Below, piece by piece: positions 13,451 to 19,872 of a stretch of 20,995 bases of DNA; within the stretch, counting starts at the first letter, position 1; every line of letters starts with the position of its first letter. The notes beneath the pieces are model-generated. The model saw only the letters and a program-made list of their open reading frames with translations, was not told the DNA's origin and made no database searches. A program made the translations under genes and the position numbers. Location: assembly GCA_947383645.1 (NCBI GenBank), contig CANDEH010000038.1, forward strand, positions 1-20,995, in the 5' to 3' direction. The stretch comes from an uncultured Clostridia bacterium. Lineage in GTDB: Bacteria > Bacillota > Clostridia > Oscillospirales > Oscillospiraceae.

Positions 13451-13837
13451 ATGAACCAGGGAAAGGGACCCTTCAACTGTCCGGTGGAGGCCACGCTGGC
13501 CCTGATCGGGGGAAAGTATAAGCCCCTGATCCTCTGGCATCTGATTGACGGGCCGCGTCACTATATGGCGCTCCAGCGACTGATTCCCGCGGCCACGGCC
13601 AAGATGCTCTCCCAGCAGCTGCGGGGACTGGAGGCAGACGGCCTGGTACGGCGGGAGGTGCTGCCGGAGACGCCGCCGCGGACCCGCTACTCTCTGACGG
13701 AGTTCGGCCGCAGCGCAATCCCGGTGCTGACGGCAATGTGCGACTGGGGCGCCGCCTGCATGGAGACCGGCGGAGGCCGCACCGGGCAGAATAAGCCTTG
13801 TACCATAAAATGCGCAATAGAGCGCTCCCTGAAATAG
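13451..13837 (+). CDS. HxlR-family transcriptional regulator
   Basis: The 128-residue winged-helix regulator starts MNQGKGPFNCPVEATLALIGGKY. The family hallmarks are Cys10 before P-VE-TL-LIGGKYKPLILW, the recognition helix TAKMLSQQLRGLEADGLVRR, and the wing ETPPRTRYSLTEFGR. The conserved cysteine is used by some HxlR proteins to sense electrophiles or disulfide stress. ATG 13451 is preceded by AAGGAGG at 7-8 bases. An upstream in-frame ATG at 13394 lies inside the nitroreductase promoter and has no RBS. It presumably controls the opposed nitroreductase gene and itself through the paired operator arms. Confidence 0.92.
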   Translation: MNQGKGPFNCPVEATLALIGGKYKPLILWHLIDGPRHYMALQRLIPAATAKMLSQQLRGLEADGLVRREVLPETPPRTRYSLTEFGRSAIPVLTAMCDWGAACMETGGGRTGQNKPCTIKCAIERSLK

Positions 13838-13845
13838 GCACGCCT

Positions 13846-13874
13846 TTAACAACTGCCCCGATCTCCCGTATAAT
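13846..13874 (+). promoter_or_regulatory. Strong promoter for a structured RNA
   Basis: TTAACA (13846-13851) and a perfect TATAAT (13869-13874) are separated by 17 bases. Transcription would start near 13881. No coding sequence follows on this strand, because cysS runs in the opposite direction. Confidence 0.75.
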
Positions 13875-13880
13875 ACACGC

Positions 13881-14092
13881 AAAGGGACGCTGCGGCGGAC
13901 GGCTGACCCAGTTTAGGTTTCCTCAGGCTGCCCCAAGAAACCGTCGCTTGGCAGAGCGGCGGTTTCTGCTTTTCACAATAATCGTGACCGCACAGCGCCC
14001 CCCTCTGGGGGGATACTGTGGCCAAGTGCCTGCTGAATCCGTCTATACACAGCATCCCCGCTGTTCTCAAAAAGAACAGCGGGGATGTTTTT
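13881..14092 (+). ncRNA. Candidate free-standing structured RNA between hxlR and cysS
   Basis: Downstream of a strong promoter lie alternative hairpins. GGTTTC (13916-13921) can pair with GAAACC (13937-13942), which can instead pair in GAAACCGTCGC (13937-13947) with GCGGCGGTTTC (13956-13966). A CCCCCC-TCT-GGGGGG stem nested in CACAG/CTGTG follows. A perfect 15-bp terminator at 14053-14087 with five T ends the unit. No ORF with an RBS is visible. The transcript would be about 95 or 210 nt depending on the stop used. I recognise no RNA family. Confidence 0.5.
14053..14092 (+). terminator. Terminator with 15-bp perfect stem
   Basis: CATCCCCGCTGTTCT pairs with AGAACAGCGGGGATG around a CAAAA loop, followed by TTTTT at 14088-14092. 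The U-run belongs to the plus strand. The same hairpin may weakly stop cysS transcription, which ends at 14120 on the other strand. Confidence 0.85.
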
Positions 14093-14119
14093 CCATATAT
14101 CCGCTACCCTGGCAATTTC

Positions 14120-15568
14120 TCACACTCTCCGCCAGCTGGCGCCGTCCTTCCGGTCCGTTACCTCAATTCCCATTCCCTTCAGCTCGTCTCGAATCCGGTC
14201 CGCCTCGGCGAAATTCTTCGCCTTCTTCGCCTCGTACCGCTTCAGCACCAGTGCATCAATTTCCCCGTCTCCCTCGCCGGTGACCGTGTAGCCGCCCGCG
14301 CCGCCGCTCTGCACCTGGGCGGCCTCGCGCTCCCGTATGGCCGCCGCGCGCTCCAGCAGGCGCAGCCCCAGCACGCGGTCAAAGCTGCCTAAAACCGCCC
14401 GCTTCGTCGCGTCGTTTACCGGGGCCTTCAGCACGTCATACAGCGCGGTAATTCCCATGGAGGTGTTCAGATCATTTCCTACCTGCTGAATGAACTTCTC
14501 CTTATACGCCCCGGCCGCCGCCTCATCGACCTCTCCCGGCTCCCCGGACAGCGCCGCGATCCGCCGCAGGAGCTTGTTGTACGCCCCCTGGGCGTTGTCC
14601 AAATTTTCCCAGGAGAACACCAGACTCTTGCGGTAGTGGCTCTGGAGGCAGAAGAAGCGGTAGGCCAGCGGGTCGTACCCCTTCTCCTCCAGCAGAGAGA
14701 CCGTCAAAAACTCCCCCTTGGACTTACTCATCTTGCCGCTGTTGGTGTTGAGGTGGTGGACATGGAACCACTGGGGGCACCAGGGGTGACCCAGATAGCT
14801 CTCGGACTGGGCGATCTCGTTGGTGTGGTGGGGAAAGGCGTTGTCCACGCCGCCGCAGTGGAGGTCCAGGTACTCCCCGTTGTGCTTGAGGGAAATCCCG
14901 GTGCACTCGATGTGCCAGCCGGGGTAGCCCACACCCCAGGGAGAGTCCCACTTCAGCGCCTGATCCTCGAACTTCGATTTGGTGAACCAGAGGACGAAAT
15001 CGTTCTTGTTCCGCTTGTTTTCGTCCTCCTCCACGCCCTCCCGGACGCCCACGGCCAAGTCCTCCTCGTCGTGGTCGTTAAAAATATAGTACCGCTCCAG
15101 CCTGGAGGTGTCAAAATACACATTCCCCCCGGCGGTGTAGGCGTATCCCTTCTCAATCAGGGCGGAGATGATCCTGATATACTCGTCGATGCAGCTGGTG
15201 GCCGGCTCGATCACGTCGGGGTGTTTGATGTTCAGCTTGTCGCAGTCGGAGAAGAAGGCGTCGGTGTAGAATTTCGCGATCTCCATCACGGTCTTATTCT
15301 CCCGGCGGGCCCCTTTGAGCATCTTGTCCTCCCCGGTGTCGGCGTCGCTGGCCAGGTGGCCCACATCGGTGATGTTCATGACCCGGTTCACGTCATAGCC
15401 CTCATAGCGCAAAAACTTCTCCAGCACATCCTCCATAATATAGCTGCGCAGATTGCCAATGTGGGCAAAGTGGTACACCGTAGGTCCGCAGGTGTACATC
15501 TCCACGTGTCCCGGGGTGTGCGTAGTGAACTCCGCCTTCTTATGGGTGGCACTGTTGTATAAATACAT
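14120..15568 (-). CDS. cysS: Cysteinyl-tRNA synthetase
   Basis: This 482-residue class I synthetase charges tRNA(Cys). The HIGH motif is HIGN at residues 36-39 in YTCGPTVYHFAHIGN, and KMSKS is at 279-283 in GKMSKSKGE. Zinc ligands Cys27, Cys222, His247 and Glu251 keep the usual spacing. A charged insert, VREGVEEDENKRNKNDF (about 175-191), precedes the second zinc ligand. The C-terminal domain has the usual RYEAKKAKNFAEADRIRDEL helix. ATG 15568 follows GGAGG by 8 bases; the longer open frame upstream overlaps the LRR gene and has no site. It is the last gene of the Cys T-box operon, 17 bases after the LRR gene. Confidence 0.97.
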   Translation of the reverse strand: MYLYNSATHKKAEFTTHTPGHVEMYTCGPTVYHFAHIGNLRSYIMEDVLEKFLRYEGYDVNRVMNITDVGHLASDADTGEDKMLKGARRENKTVMEIAKFYTDAFFSDCDKLNIKHPDVIEPATSCIDEYIRIISALIEKGYAYTAGGNVYFDTSRLERYYIFNDHDEEDLAVGVREGVEEDENKRNKNDFVLWFTKSKFEDQALKWDSPWGVGYPGWHIECTGISLKHNGEYLDLHCGGVDNAFPHHTNEIAQSESYLGHPWCPQWFHVHHLNTNSGKMSKSKGEFLTVSLLEEKGYDPLAYRFFCLQSHYRKSLVFSWENLDNAQGAYNKLLRRIAALSGEPGEVDEAAAGAYKEKFIQQVGNDLNTSMGITALYDVLKAPVNDATKRAVLGSFDRVLGLRLLERAAAIREREAAQVQSGGAGGYTVTGEGDGEIDALVLKRYEAKKAKNFAEADRIRDELKGMGIEVTDRKDGASWRRV

Positions 15569-15585
15569 GGTGTTTTCCTCCATTT

Positions 15586-16305
15586 TTATAATCTCTGGTG
15601 GTCTAAAATCATCTGCTTGGCGGCGGTGTTCCCCGTCCGCTCCGCCTCCTCCAGGAGGGCTGGGACGTCCTTCTCCGGGATCATCCCCTCCCCGCACATC
15701 AGAAGCAGCAGCGCCTCCTGCCGGAGGGCCAGGGGGTAGAGGCGCTTGCGCTGGCCCTTGATATACTTGAGGTACTCCCCCTGCCGCTCCTGGGAGTACA
15801 GATGCCGCTCCAGAGCGAACCCCCAGGCGGCCCGCTGCTTCCAGAAGGCGGGCAGGTCTTTCACCGCCATATTGGGCGCCACAATGGGCGCGTCCACCTC
15901 CTCAAAGGGGTCCGAGGATTTCACCTCCGGGCCCGTCCGGGCGCCGGACAGGGTGATTTTCTGAAGGCCCGCGCAGCGGAGGAAGGCCCAGCAGCCGATT
16001 GTCCGGACGTTCTGGGGAATCGTGATCTCCAGCAGGCTCCGGCACTCCAGAAAGGCCAGCATCTCGATGGCGCAAAGGCTCTCGGGGAGGGTCACGCTTT
16101 GCAGATTGACGCAGTCGTAGAAGGCGCTCTCCCCGATCTTCACCACCCCCTCCGGGATGACGACGGCGCCGGAGAGGTCCCGCCGCCCGGAGAAGGCGTC
16201 CTTCCCGACCTCCCGCAGGCCCTCCGGCAGTAGGATATCCCCATCCGGCCCGGTGTATTTGACCAGGGCGGCATTTTCGATGATAAAATTGGGGTTGTCG
16301 GACAT
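15586..16305 (-). CDS. Cytosolic BspA-type leucine-rich-repeat protein
   Basis: The protein has 239 residues and no signal peptide. Residues 7-118 form about four LRR_5/BspA-like repeats: FIIENAALVKYTGPDGDILL, VVIPEGVVKIGESAFYDC, VTLPESLCAIEMLAFLEC and ITIPQNVRTIGCWAFLRC. Residues 150-239 are helical and charged (GEYLKYIKGQRKRLYPLALR). They end in EEAERTGNTAAKQMILDHQ, a pattern seen in intracellular LRR proteins of gut Clostridia. Most BspA repeats are extracellular, so the cytosolic form is noteworthy. ATG 16305 follows AGGAGAGGA. It lies between a SUKH-like gene and cysS, and a role in protein binding is the most that can be said. Confidence 0.85.
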   Translation of the reverse strand: MSDNPNFIIENAALVKYTGPDGDILLPEGLREVGKDAFSGRRDLSGAVVIPEGVVKIGESAFYDCVNLQSVTLPESLCAIEMLAFLECRSLLEITIPQNVRTIGCWAFLRCAGLQKITLSGARTGPEVKSSDPFEEVDAPIVAPNMAVKDLPAFWKQRAAWGFALERHLYSQERQGEYLKYIKGQRKRLYPLALRQEALLLLMCGEGMIPEKDVPALLEEAERTGNTAAKQMILDHQRL

Positions 16306-16334
16306 AGCACATCCTCTCCTTTTCTCATTTCTGC

Positions 16335-17003
16335 TCAGACCGGCTCCCCCAGTCCCTCCATAATCTCCAGCAGGGCGGCATAGCTCTCCTCGGTGGCCCC
16401 GCCGTACAGTCCTTGGCAGTCGCCGCCGCCCATGTCCATGACCACCACCAGATTGTCGGGTCGGCTGCTGTAAAATGTAATCTCAAGGTCCATCCAATGG
16501 CGCAGGATAGCGGTACGCTTGACCAGTCTGGAGCGGATGATGGTAAGTTCATCCGCATTCAGCCAATAGTACTCCTTCGCAGAATATTTGAGCTGCCATA
16601 TGGCCTCGTACGTCAGAGCCGCCTCTAAAAACTCGCTGGCGGTAGGGGCGGACAACAGCCAAGGGTCATCATCCTCCGTCTGTGTGTACACCGGCGGGTC
16701 GGGCAGGGCGAGATCCTCTCTGCGGATTTCTGCCCGACAGACGCCTTGATTCTCGCAGAGCAGGGGCAGATGGTCCGACTGTGTCAAATGTTTCCATCTT
16801 AGAAAGTCCTCCGGAAAAAACCACTCATCCTGATTGGTTTTTAGCTCCCTGGTGCGGCCAAATGTGCGATAAAACCCCTCCAACGCGGCGGGAATCTCCC
16901 CAAATATCCCCTTCATAGCAACGATTTCCCCATCGGTACACCCCTGGGGCTGATCGACGCCATAGAGGTCACGGACAAGCTCTCGCAGCTCCACGCCCGA
17001 CAC
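16335..17003 (-). CDS. SUKH/SMI1-KNR4-like (possible immunity) protein
   Basis: The 222-residue cytosolic protein begins MSGVELRELVRDLYGV. Its pattern fits the SUKH superfamily. IPAALEGFYRTFGRT (about residues 37-51) is the helix-turn typical of SMI1/KNR4 proteins, and WFFPEDFLRW follows. LLCENQGVCRAEIRREDLAL, then DPPVY and DDDPWLLSAPTASEFLEAA, match the E-N-Q...D-P-V...S-F-E layout. SUKH proteins often neutralise contact-dependent or polymorphic toxins, but others have unrelated binding roles. No toxin gene is nearby. It follows cysE after a 111-bp gap containing repeats and precedes the LRR gene by 29 bases. The family match is by eye. Confidence 0.75.
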   Translation of the reverse strand: MSGVELRELVRDLYGVDQPQGCTDGEIVAMKGIFGEIPAALEGFYRTFGRTRELKTNQDEWFFPEDFLRWKHLTQSDHLPLLCENQGVCRAEIRREDLALPDPPVYTQTEDDDPWLLSAPTASEFLEAALTYEAIWQLKYSAKEYYWLNADELTIIRSRLVKRTAILRHWMDLEITFYSSRPDNLVVVMDMGGGDCQGLYGGATEESYAALLEIMEGLGEPV

Positions 17004-17051
17004 TCCTTTCTGTTAGAGACAGGAGATATTTTTAGGGTGAAGACATCCGGA

Positions 17052-17068
17052 ATTCGCCGCAGGCGAAT
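17052..17068. repeat. Short palindromic repeat ATTCGCC/GGCGAAT
   Basis: A 7-bp perfect stem ATTCGCC-GCA-GGCGAAT lies between cysE and the SUKH-like gene, next to the heptad/hairpin repeat. It could form a processing or partial termination hairpin in the operon transcript. Confidence 0.5.
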
Positions 17069-17080
17069 CTAATTTTAATC

Positions 17081-17135
17081 GTCCAGCTCTGCTGGACACC
17101 GAAACTCCTATCTCCTAACTCCTATCTCCTATCTG
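17081..17135 (-). repeat. Dispersed heptad + hairpin repeat, copy B
   Basis: On the minus strand GATAGGA-type heptads, including AGTTAGGAGATAGGAG, are followed by a hairpin GTCCAGC-AGA-GCTGGAC (17081-17097). The order is the same as in copy A at 1243-1296. The heptads encode the last residues of cysE (IGDRS) and its stop codon, so the element extends into coding sequence. Confidence 0.75.
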
Positions 17136-17753
17136 TCTCTCCAGCTCCTCCACTCTCGCCGTCAGCGCCGCAATCTTCACCAGCGTAGGGTTCTCCACAC
17201 TGGTCTGGTCCACCTCGTCGGCGTAGCGCCGGACCTTTTCGCCGTTGAGACGGACAATCTGGGCCGGGACGCCCACGGCGGTGGCCCCCTCGGGGACCTC
17301 CTGGAGCACCACGGCCCCGGCGGCGATGCGGCTGTTGTCGTGGACGGTAATCGGTCCCAACACCTTGGCCCCGGCGCCGATCATCACGTTGCTGCCGATG
17401 GTGGGGTGGCGCTTGCCCACGTCCTTCCCGGTGCCCCCCAGGGTGACCCCCTGGTAGATCAGCACGTCGTCCCCGATCTCTGCGGTCTCGCCGATCACAA
17501 TACCGGTGCCGTGGTCGATGACAAACCGGCGGCCGATGGTGGCCCCGGGGTGGATCTCAATCCCCGTCCAGAACCGGCTCCACTGGGACACCGCCCGGGC
17601 CAGAAAGCGGCAGCGGCGGCGGTAGAGCCAGTGGGCCAGCCGGTGGTAGATGGTGGCGTGAACGCCGGCGTAGAGAAGAAAGACCTCCGCCTTGCTGCGG
17701 GCGGCGGGGTCCCGCCTCTGATAGGCCCCTAATGTCTCGCCAAGTCGAAGCAT
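17115..17753 (-). CDS. cysE: Serine O-acetyltransferase
   Basis: The 212-residue enzyme transfers acetyl from acetyl-CoA to L-serine, giving O-acetylserine for cysteine synthesis. The N-terminal helical part contains AEVFLLYAGVHATIYHRLAHWL. The left-handed beta-helix begins near IEIHPGATIG (65-74) and includes the catalytic DHGTGIVIGETAEIG (80-94) and QGVTLGGTGK. It has the short-form (EpsC-like) length. ATG 17753 follows AGGAGG by 6 bases, and the longer upstream frame runs back through the T-box leader. The C-terminal IGDRS lies within a repeat element. It is the first gene of the Cys T-box operon, so cysteine synthesis and cysteine charging are induced together. Confidence 0.95.
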   Translation of the reverse strand: MLRLGETLGAYQRRDPAARSKAEVFLLYAGVHATIYHRLAHWLYRRRCRFLARAVSQWSRFWTGIEIHPGATIGRRFVIDHGTGIVIGETAEIGDDVLIYQGVTLGGTGKDVGKRHPTIGSNVMIGAGAKVLGPITVHDNSRIAAGAVVLQEVPEGATAVGVPAQIVRLNGEKVRRYADEVDQTSVENPTLVKIAALTARVEELERQIGDRS

Positions 17754-17784
17754 AATATTCCTCCTGAGGAAAGATTTCAAAAGC

Positions 17785-18007
17785 AAAAAAGCCCCCTGCC
17801 CGCAGGCAGAGAGGCGTATGGAAACGCGGTCCCACTCTCTTGTTTCGCTCGTGTGGCCTGTATCGCGGCCCAGACGGAGGGCATTACCCCTCCCACTCCC
17901 GGGCGCATTTTCCCCCGCCGCTCCACAGGGCGGCTTGCAGCCCATGGCCGCCCCTCTCTGCAAGTGGATGGAATGGGGTACTTCTCCCGTTCACAGTGGC
18001 TGTACTG
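17785..18007 (-). ncRNA. T-box leader, specifier UGC (cysteine)
   Basis: The leader of about 220 nt is on the minus strand. Stem I carries the AGAGAG bulge and a distal loop closed by GGGCGGC/GCCGCCC. The specifier region reads GAAAA-UGC-GCCC-GGGAGU with UGC at 17905-17907. The T-box sequence AGAGUGGGACCGCG is at 17825-17840. Its AGAGAG arm can pair with CUCUCU, which is also the 5' arm of the terminator (17791-17814, then six U). The UGGG bulge would pair with the U73 of tRNA(Cys) by wobble. It controls cysE and the genes after it. Confidence 0.92.
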
Positions 18008-18013
18008 TCTATT

Positions 18014-18042
18014 ATATTAGCAGTGATGGGAAGATGTGTCAA
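18014..18042 (-). promoter_or_regulatory. Promoter of the Cys T-box operon
   Basis: TTGACA (18037-18042) and TAATAT (18014-18019) are separated by 17 bases on the minus strand. The start lies near 18007, immediately before T-box stem I. Confidence 0.8.
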
Positions 18043-18145
18043 GGGGAAGTGTGCCGCCGCGGAGTTTTGTGTTTGCCGGCAGGGCGCTTCCCTCCTCCCT
18101 TTCATGTTGGCAGCCCTGACCGCTGGCGATTTCACTAACAGCTGC

Positions 18146-18174
18146 TTGAAACGGAAAAAGGGTCGTGATATAAT
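18146..18174 (+). promoter_or_regulatory. Promoter of the low-GC orphan gene
   Basis: TTGAAA (18146-18151) and a perfect TATAAT (18169-18174) are separated by 17 bases. The start is near 18181, leaving a leader of about 27 bases with GGAGG at 18197-18201. Confidence 0.75.
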
Positions 18175-18207
18175 CGACTCGATACATCCCTGATTTGGAG
18201 GTCCGCA

Positions 18208-18846
18208 ATGATACCCATTGCCGCACATGGTATTACCTATATTGAGCCACTTGATGGAAGCTGCGAATGGTACTGGGGAACCGATTATATACACGGGGAC
18301 TTGTATGAGGCCGAGGAACTGTATCGGGACCATCACCCCGTAAATAGTAATTGCCTCATATTCGTCCATTATCCTGATGGCCGTGTTGTTGAACCCATTA
18401 AAGGAAAGCCTGGGCAATATTTTGGGCGGCCAATTTCATGTGATAGGAAAATACAAATATTACTGGTTGATTTTCCACAATCAACTATCCGCATTTTCCA
18501 ATATGACGACACCGCAAATCAGACTGTCGAAATTGCCACGCTGCCTGTGACCGCAGTGGAAAACTGCTATAATCTGTTGCTGAGGCGCTATCCTCTCATG
18601 CTAACCCGGCACGCAAATGATGGAAAGTTTCAGATTGTCTGGCCGGAGACAGTGAAAATTGAGATTGAAGAACCGGAGACTTTTGTCGATAGAAAAGGCG
18701 ACCACCTCTATTTTTCCAAGTGGCACGAAGAGCCGGCGTATCGGGAAGAAATTGTTGTCCGAAAATATCCTACGGGGGAAATTACAGAAGTAATCCCGGG
18801 GAGCTGGACACAAATGCCAAATGGTCAAATATGGATTTTGCAGTAA
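18208..18846 (+). CDS. Orphan hypothetical protein with atypical (lower) GC
   Basis: The 212-residue soluble protein begins MIPIAAHGITYIEPLDG. It includes WYWGTDYIHGDLYEAEELYR and then alternating strands (CLIFVHYPDGRVVEPI, IQILLVDFPQSTIRIFQYDD, EEIVVRKYPTGEITEVIPG). The picture is of a beta-rich domain with many aromatic residues. I do not recognise a family; a carbohydrate- or immunity-type beta domain is possible but unproven. ATG 18208 follows GGAGG by 6 bases. Codons use A and T at third positions far more often than neighbouring genes, suggesting recent transfer. A 15-bp direct repeat lies on either side. Confidence 0.85.
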   Translation: MIPIAAHGITYIEPLDGSCEWYWGTDYIHGDLYEAEELYRDHHPVNSNCLIFVHYPDGRVVEPIKGKPGQYFGRPISCDRKIQILLVDFPQSTIRIFQYDDTANQTVEIATLPVTAVENCYNLLLRRYPLMLTRHANDGKFQIVWPETVKIEIEEPETFVDRKGDHLYFSKWHEEPAYREEIVVRKYPTGEITEVIPGSWTQMPNGQIWILQ

Positions 18847-18867
18847 TTTTTCAGCTTCCAGTTTATC

Positions 18868-18895
18868 AGGCAGTGGGCTATCCAGCTCACTGCCT
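18868..18895 (+). terminator. Weak terminator-like hairpin after the orphan gene
   Basis: AGGCAGTG (18868-18875) pairs with CACTGCCT (18888-18895). No clear U-run follows, so it may be a 3' end structure rather than a true terminator. Confidence 0.35.
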
Positions 18896-18974
18896 ATTCC
18901 GTCATTTTGACGATTGTAAAAACTTATAAGCGTTTTCACCTGCAAAAGAGAAAAGGACCCAGGGCGCTTCCCTC

Positions 18975-19003
18975 TTGCAAACAAAAAACAATCCTGCTAT
19001 AAT
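18975..19003 (+). promoter_or_regulatory. Strong promoter of the 19010-19226 RNA
   Basis: TTGCAA (18975-18980) and a perfect TATAAT (18998-19003) are separated by 17 bases in an A-rich region. Transcription would start near 19010. Confidence 0.85.
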
Positions 19004-19009
19004 CTGCTT

Positions 19010-19226
19010 GAAAAGCAAAAATGCGGCAGTTTGCGGGTGGGGCAACACCCGCAAACCTATGCAGGTGACGCTTCCACCTACACAACGGCCACAGTGGCCG
19101 CACCGCATGGCCATTATACGGCAAATCCGTCCCTGTTGCAAGGGGGCCGCGCCGTGTTCCGTGTGCCGTGCTGCATAAGAACTTGTTTCTTGCGCTGTGT
19201 GGGAACTCTCCTGCGCGGCGTTTTTG
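19010..19226 (+). ncRNA. Structured non-coding RNA (raiA-motif-like candidate)
   Basis: The ends pair: CAAAAATGC (19016-19024) with GCGTTTTTG (19218-19226). A perfect 10-bp hairpin TTTGCGGGTG/CACCCGCAAA lies at 19030-19055. A long-range 7-bp helix joins TATGCAG (19058-19064) and CTGCATA (19171-19177). It encloses AGGTG/CACCT (19063-19079), CGGCCA-CAG-TGGCCG (19086-19100), ACGG/CCGT (19118-19130) and CCCT/AGGG (19131-19144), the last two within GGCC/GGCC. The result is a multibranched RNA of about 215 nt with a strong promoter and a U-rich end. No T-box, tmRNA, SRP or RNase P signatures were found. The size and branching remind me of the raiA motif; this was not verified. Confidence 0.7.
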
Positions 19227-19296
19227 TTTTTCACCCGGCGCTCTGGGGGCGGCTCCGCCCCCGGGGCCGCTGCGGTGAAATTCTCGGAAGGAAAGG

Positions 19297-19383
19297 ATGA
19301 CCGCCATGCCCAACACACCCTGTGGCGTCCCTGCGGGGGACGCTGTGCCGCTGCCGCGGCGGAGAGGAGGGAACGCATTGTGA
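19297..19383 (+). CDS. Possible small ORF coupled to the downstream gene
   Basis: The frame has 28 codons from ATG 19297, or 25 from ATG 19306. It reads MTAMPNTPCGVPAGDAVPLP and ends GGNAL. GGAAGG lies 5 bases before the first ATG, and GAAAGG lies 9 bases before the second. The TGA stop overlaps the GTG start of the next gene (GTGA), a classical coupling arrangement. It may be a leader peptide or just the 5' leader of the next gene. A GGGGGCGG/CCGCCCCC hairpin lies at 19245-19262 upstream. Confidence 0.3.
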   Translation: MTAMPNTPCGVPAGDAVPLPRRRGGNAL

Positions 19384-19838
19384 GCTATCGAAGAACCGTC
19401 TACACCCAGCAGCAGGCCGTCACCAGACCCACCGGATCCGGAGGCCTGGGCCCCCTGCTGGAGACCGCCGGACCGGACAAGCGGAAACTCTTTACCGACA
19501 TGGCCGTCCGCTTCGCCATCGCCGCGCTGGTCTGGGTGCTTCAGCACCGGGGCGGCGGCGCCCTGGAGGCCCTGGACTACGCCCTTCTGGTCATCTACGC
19601 CGGCTTCGTCCTCTGGCCGATGCTCCACTGGCGTGATACCATGGAGTTCCACGTCAACGGACTGCGCTTCAAGGGGGAGGACTTCCCCTTCAACGGCCTC
19701 GCCCAGGTCACCTGGAAGAGCTGGAAGGTCTTTTTCACCGACACCGTCTATCTCCAGATCCCCGGCGAGTCGCTGAACGTCACCTTCGTGGAGGAGGTCA
19801 GAAAAATCTTCACCCGCTGCTACACCGACAGCATATAG
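19380..19838 (+). CDS. Small membrane-anchored hypothetical protein
   Basis: The protein has 152 residues if read from GTG 19380, eight bases after GGAGGG. The N-terminus is MSYRRTVYTQQQAVTRP. Two hydrophobic segments (about 40-55 and 64-83) form a hairpin in the membrane. The remaining 70 residues are a small beta-rich domain (MEFHVNGLRFKGEDFPFNGL, then VTWKSWKVFFTDTVYLQIPG) resembling bacterial PH-like domains that follow paired helices. That resemblance is a guess. The gene lies 34 bases before the next membrane-anchored hypothetical and is probably cotranscribed with it. No export signal or catalytic motif is visible. Confidence 0.75.
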   Translation: MSYRRTVYTQQQAVTRPTGSGGLGPLLETAGPDKRKLFTDMAVRFAIAALVWVLQHRGGGALEALDYALLVIYAGFVLWPMLHWRDTMEFHVNGLRFKGEDFPFNGLAQVTWKSWKVFFTDTVYLQIPGESLNVTFVEEVRKIFTRCYTDSI

Positions 19839-19872
19839 CGCTCTATAATCCACTACATAAGGAGTGATTCCC

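Noticed and set aside
13881..14092. SRP RNA, tmRNA or RNase P RNA identity for the free-standing RNA
   Set aside because: None of the signature loops of these RNAs could be found in the interval on either strand.
14636..15562. A 308-codon open frame antisense to cysS
   Set aside because: It is a shadow of cysS; the Val/Gly-rich composition and lack of an RBS argue against it.
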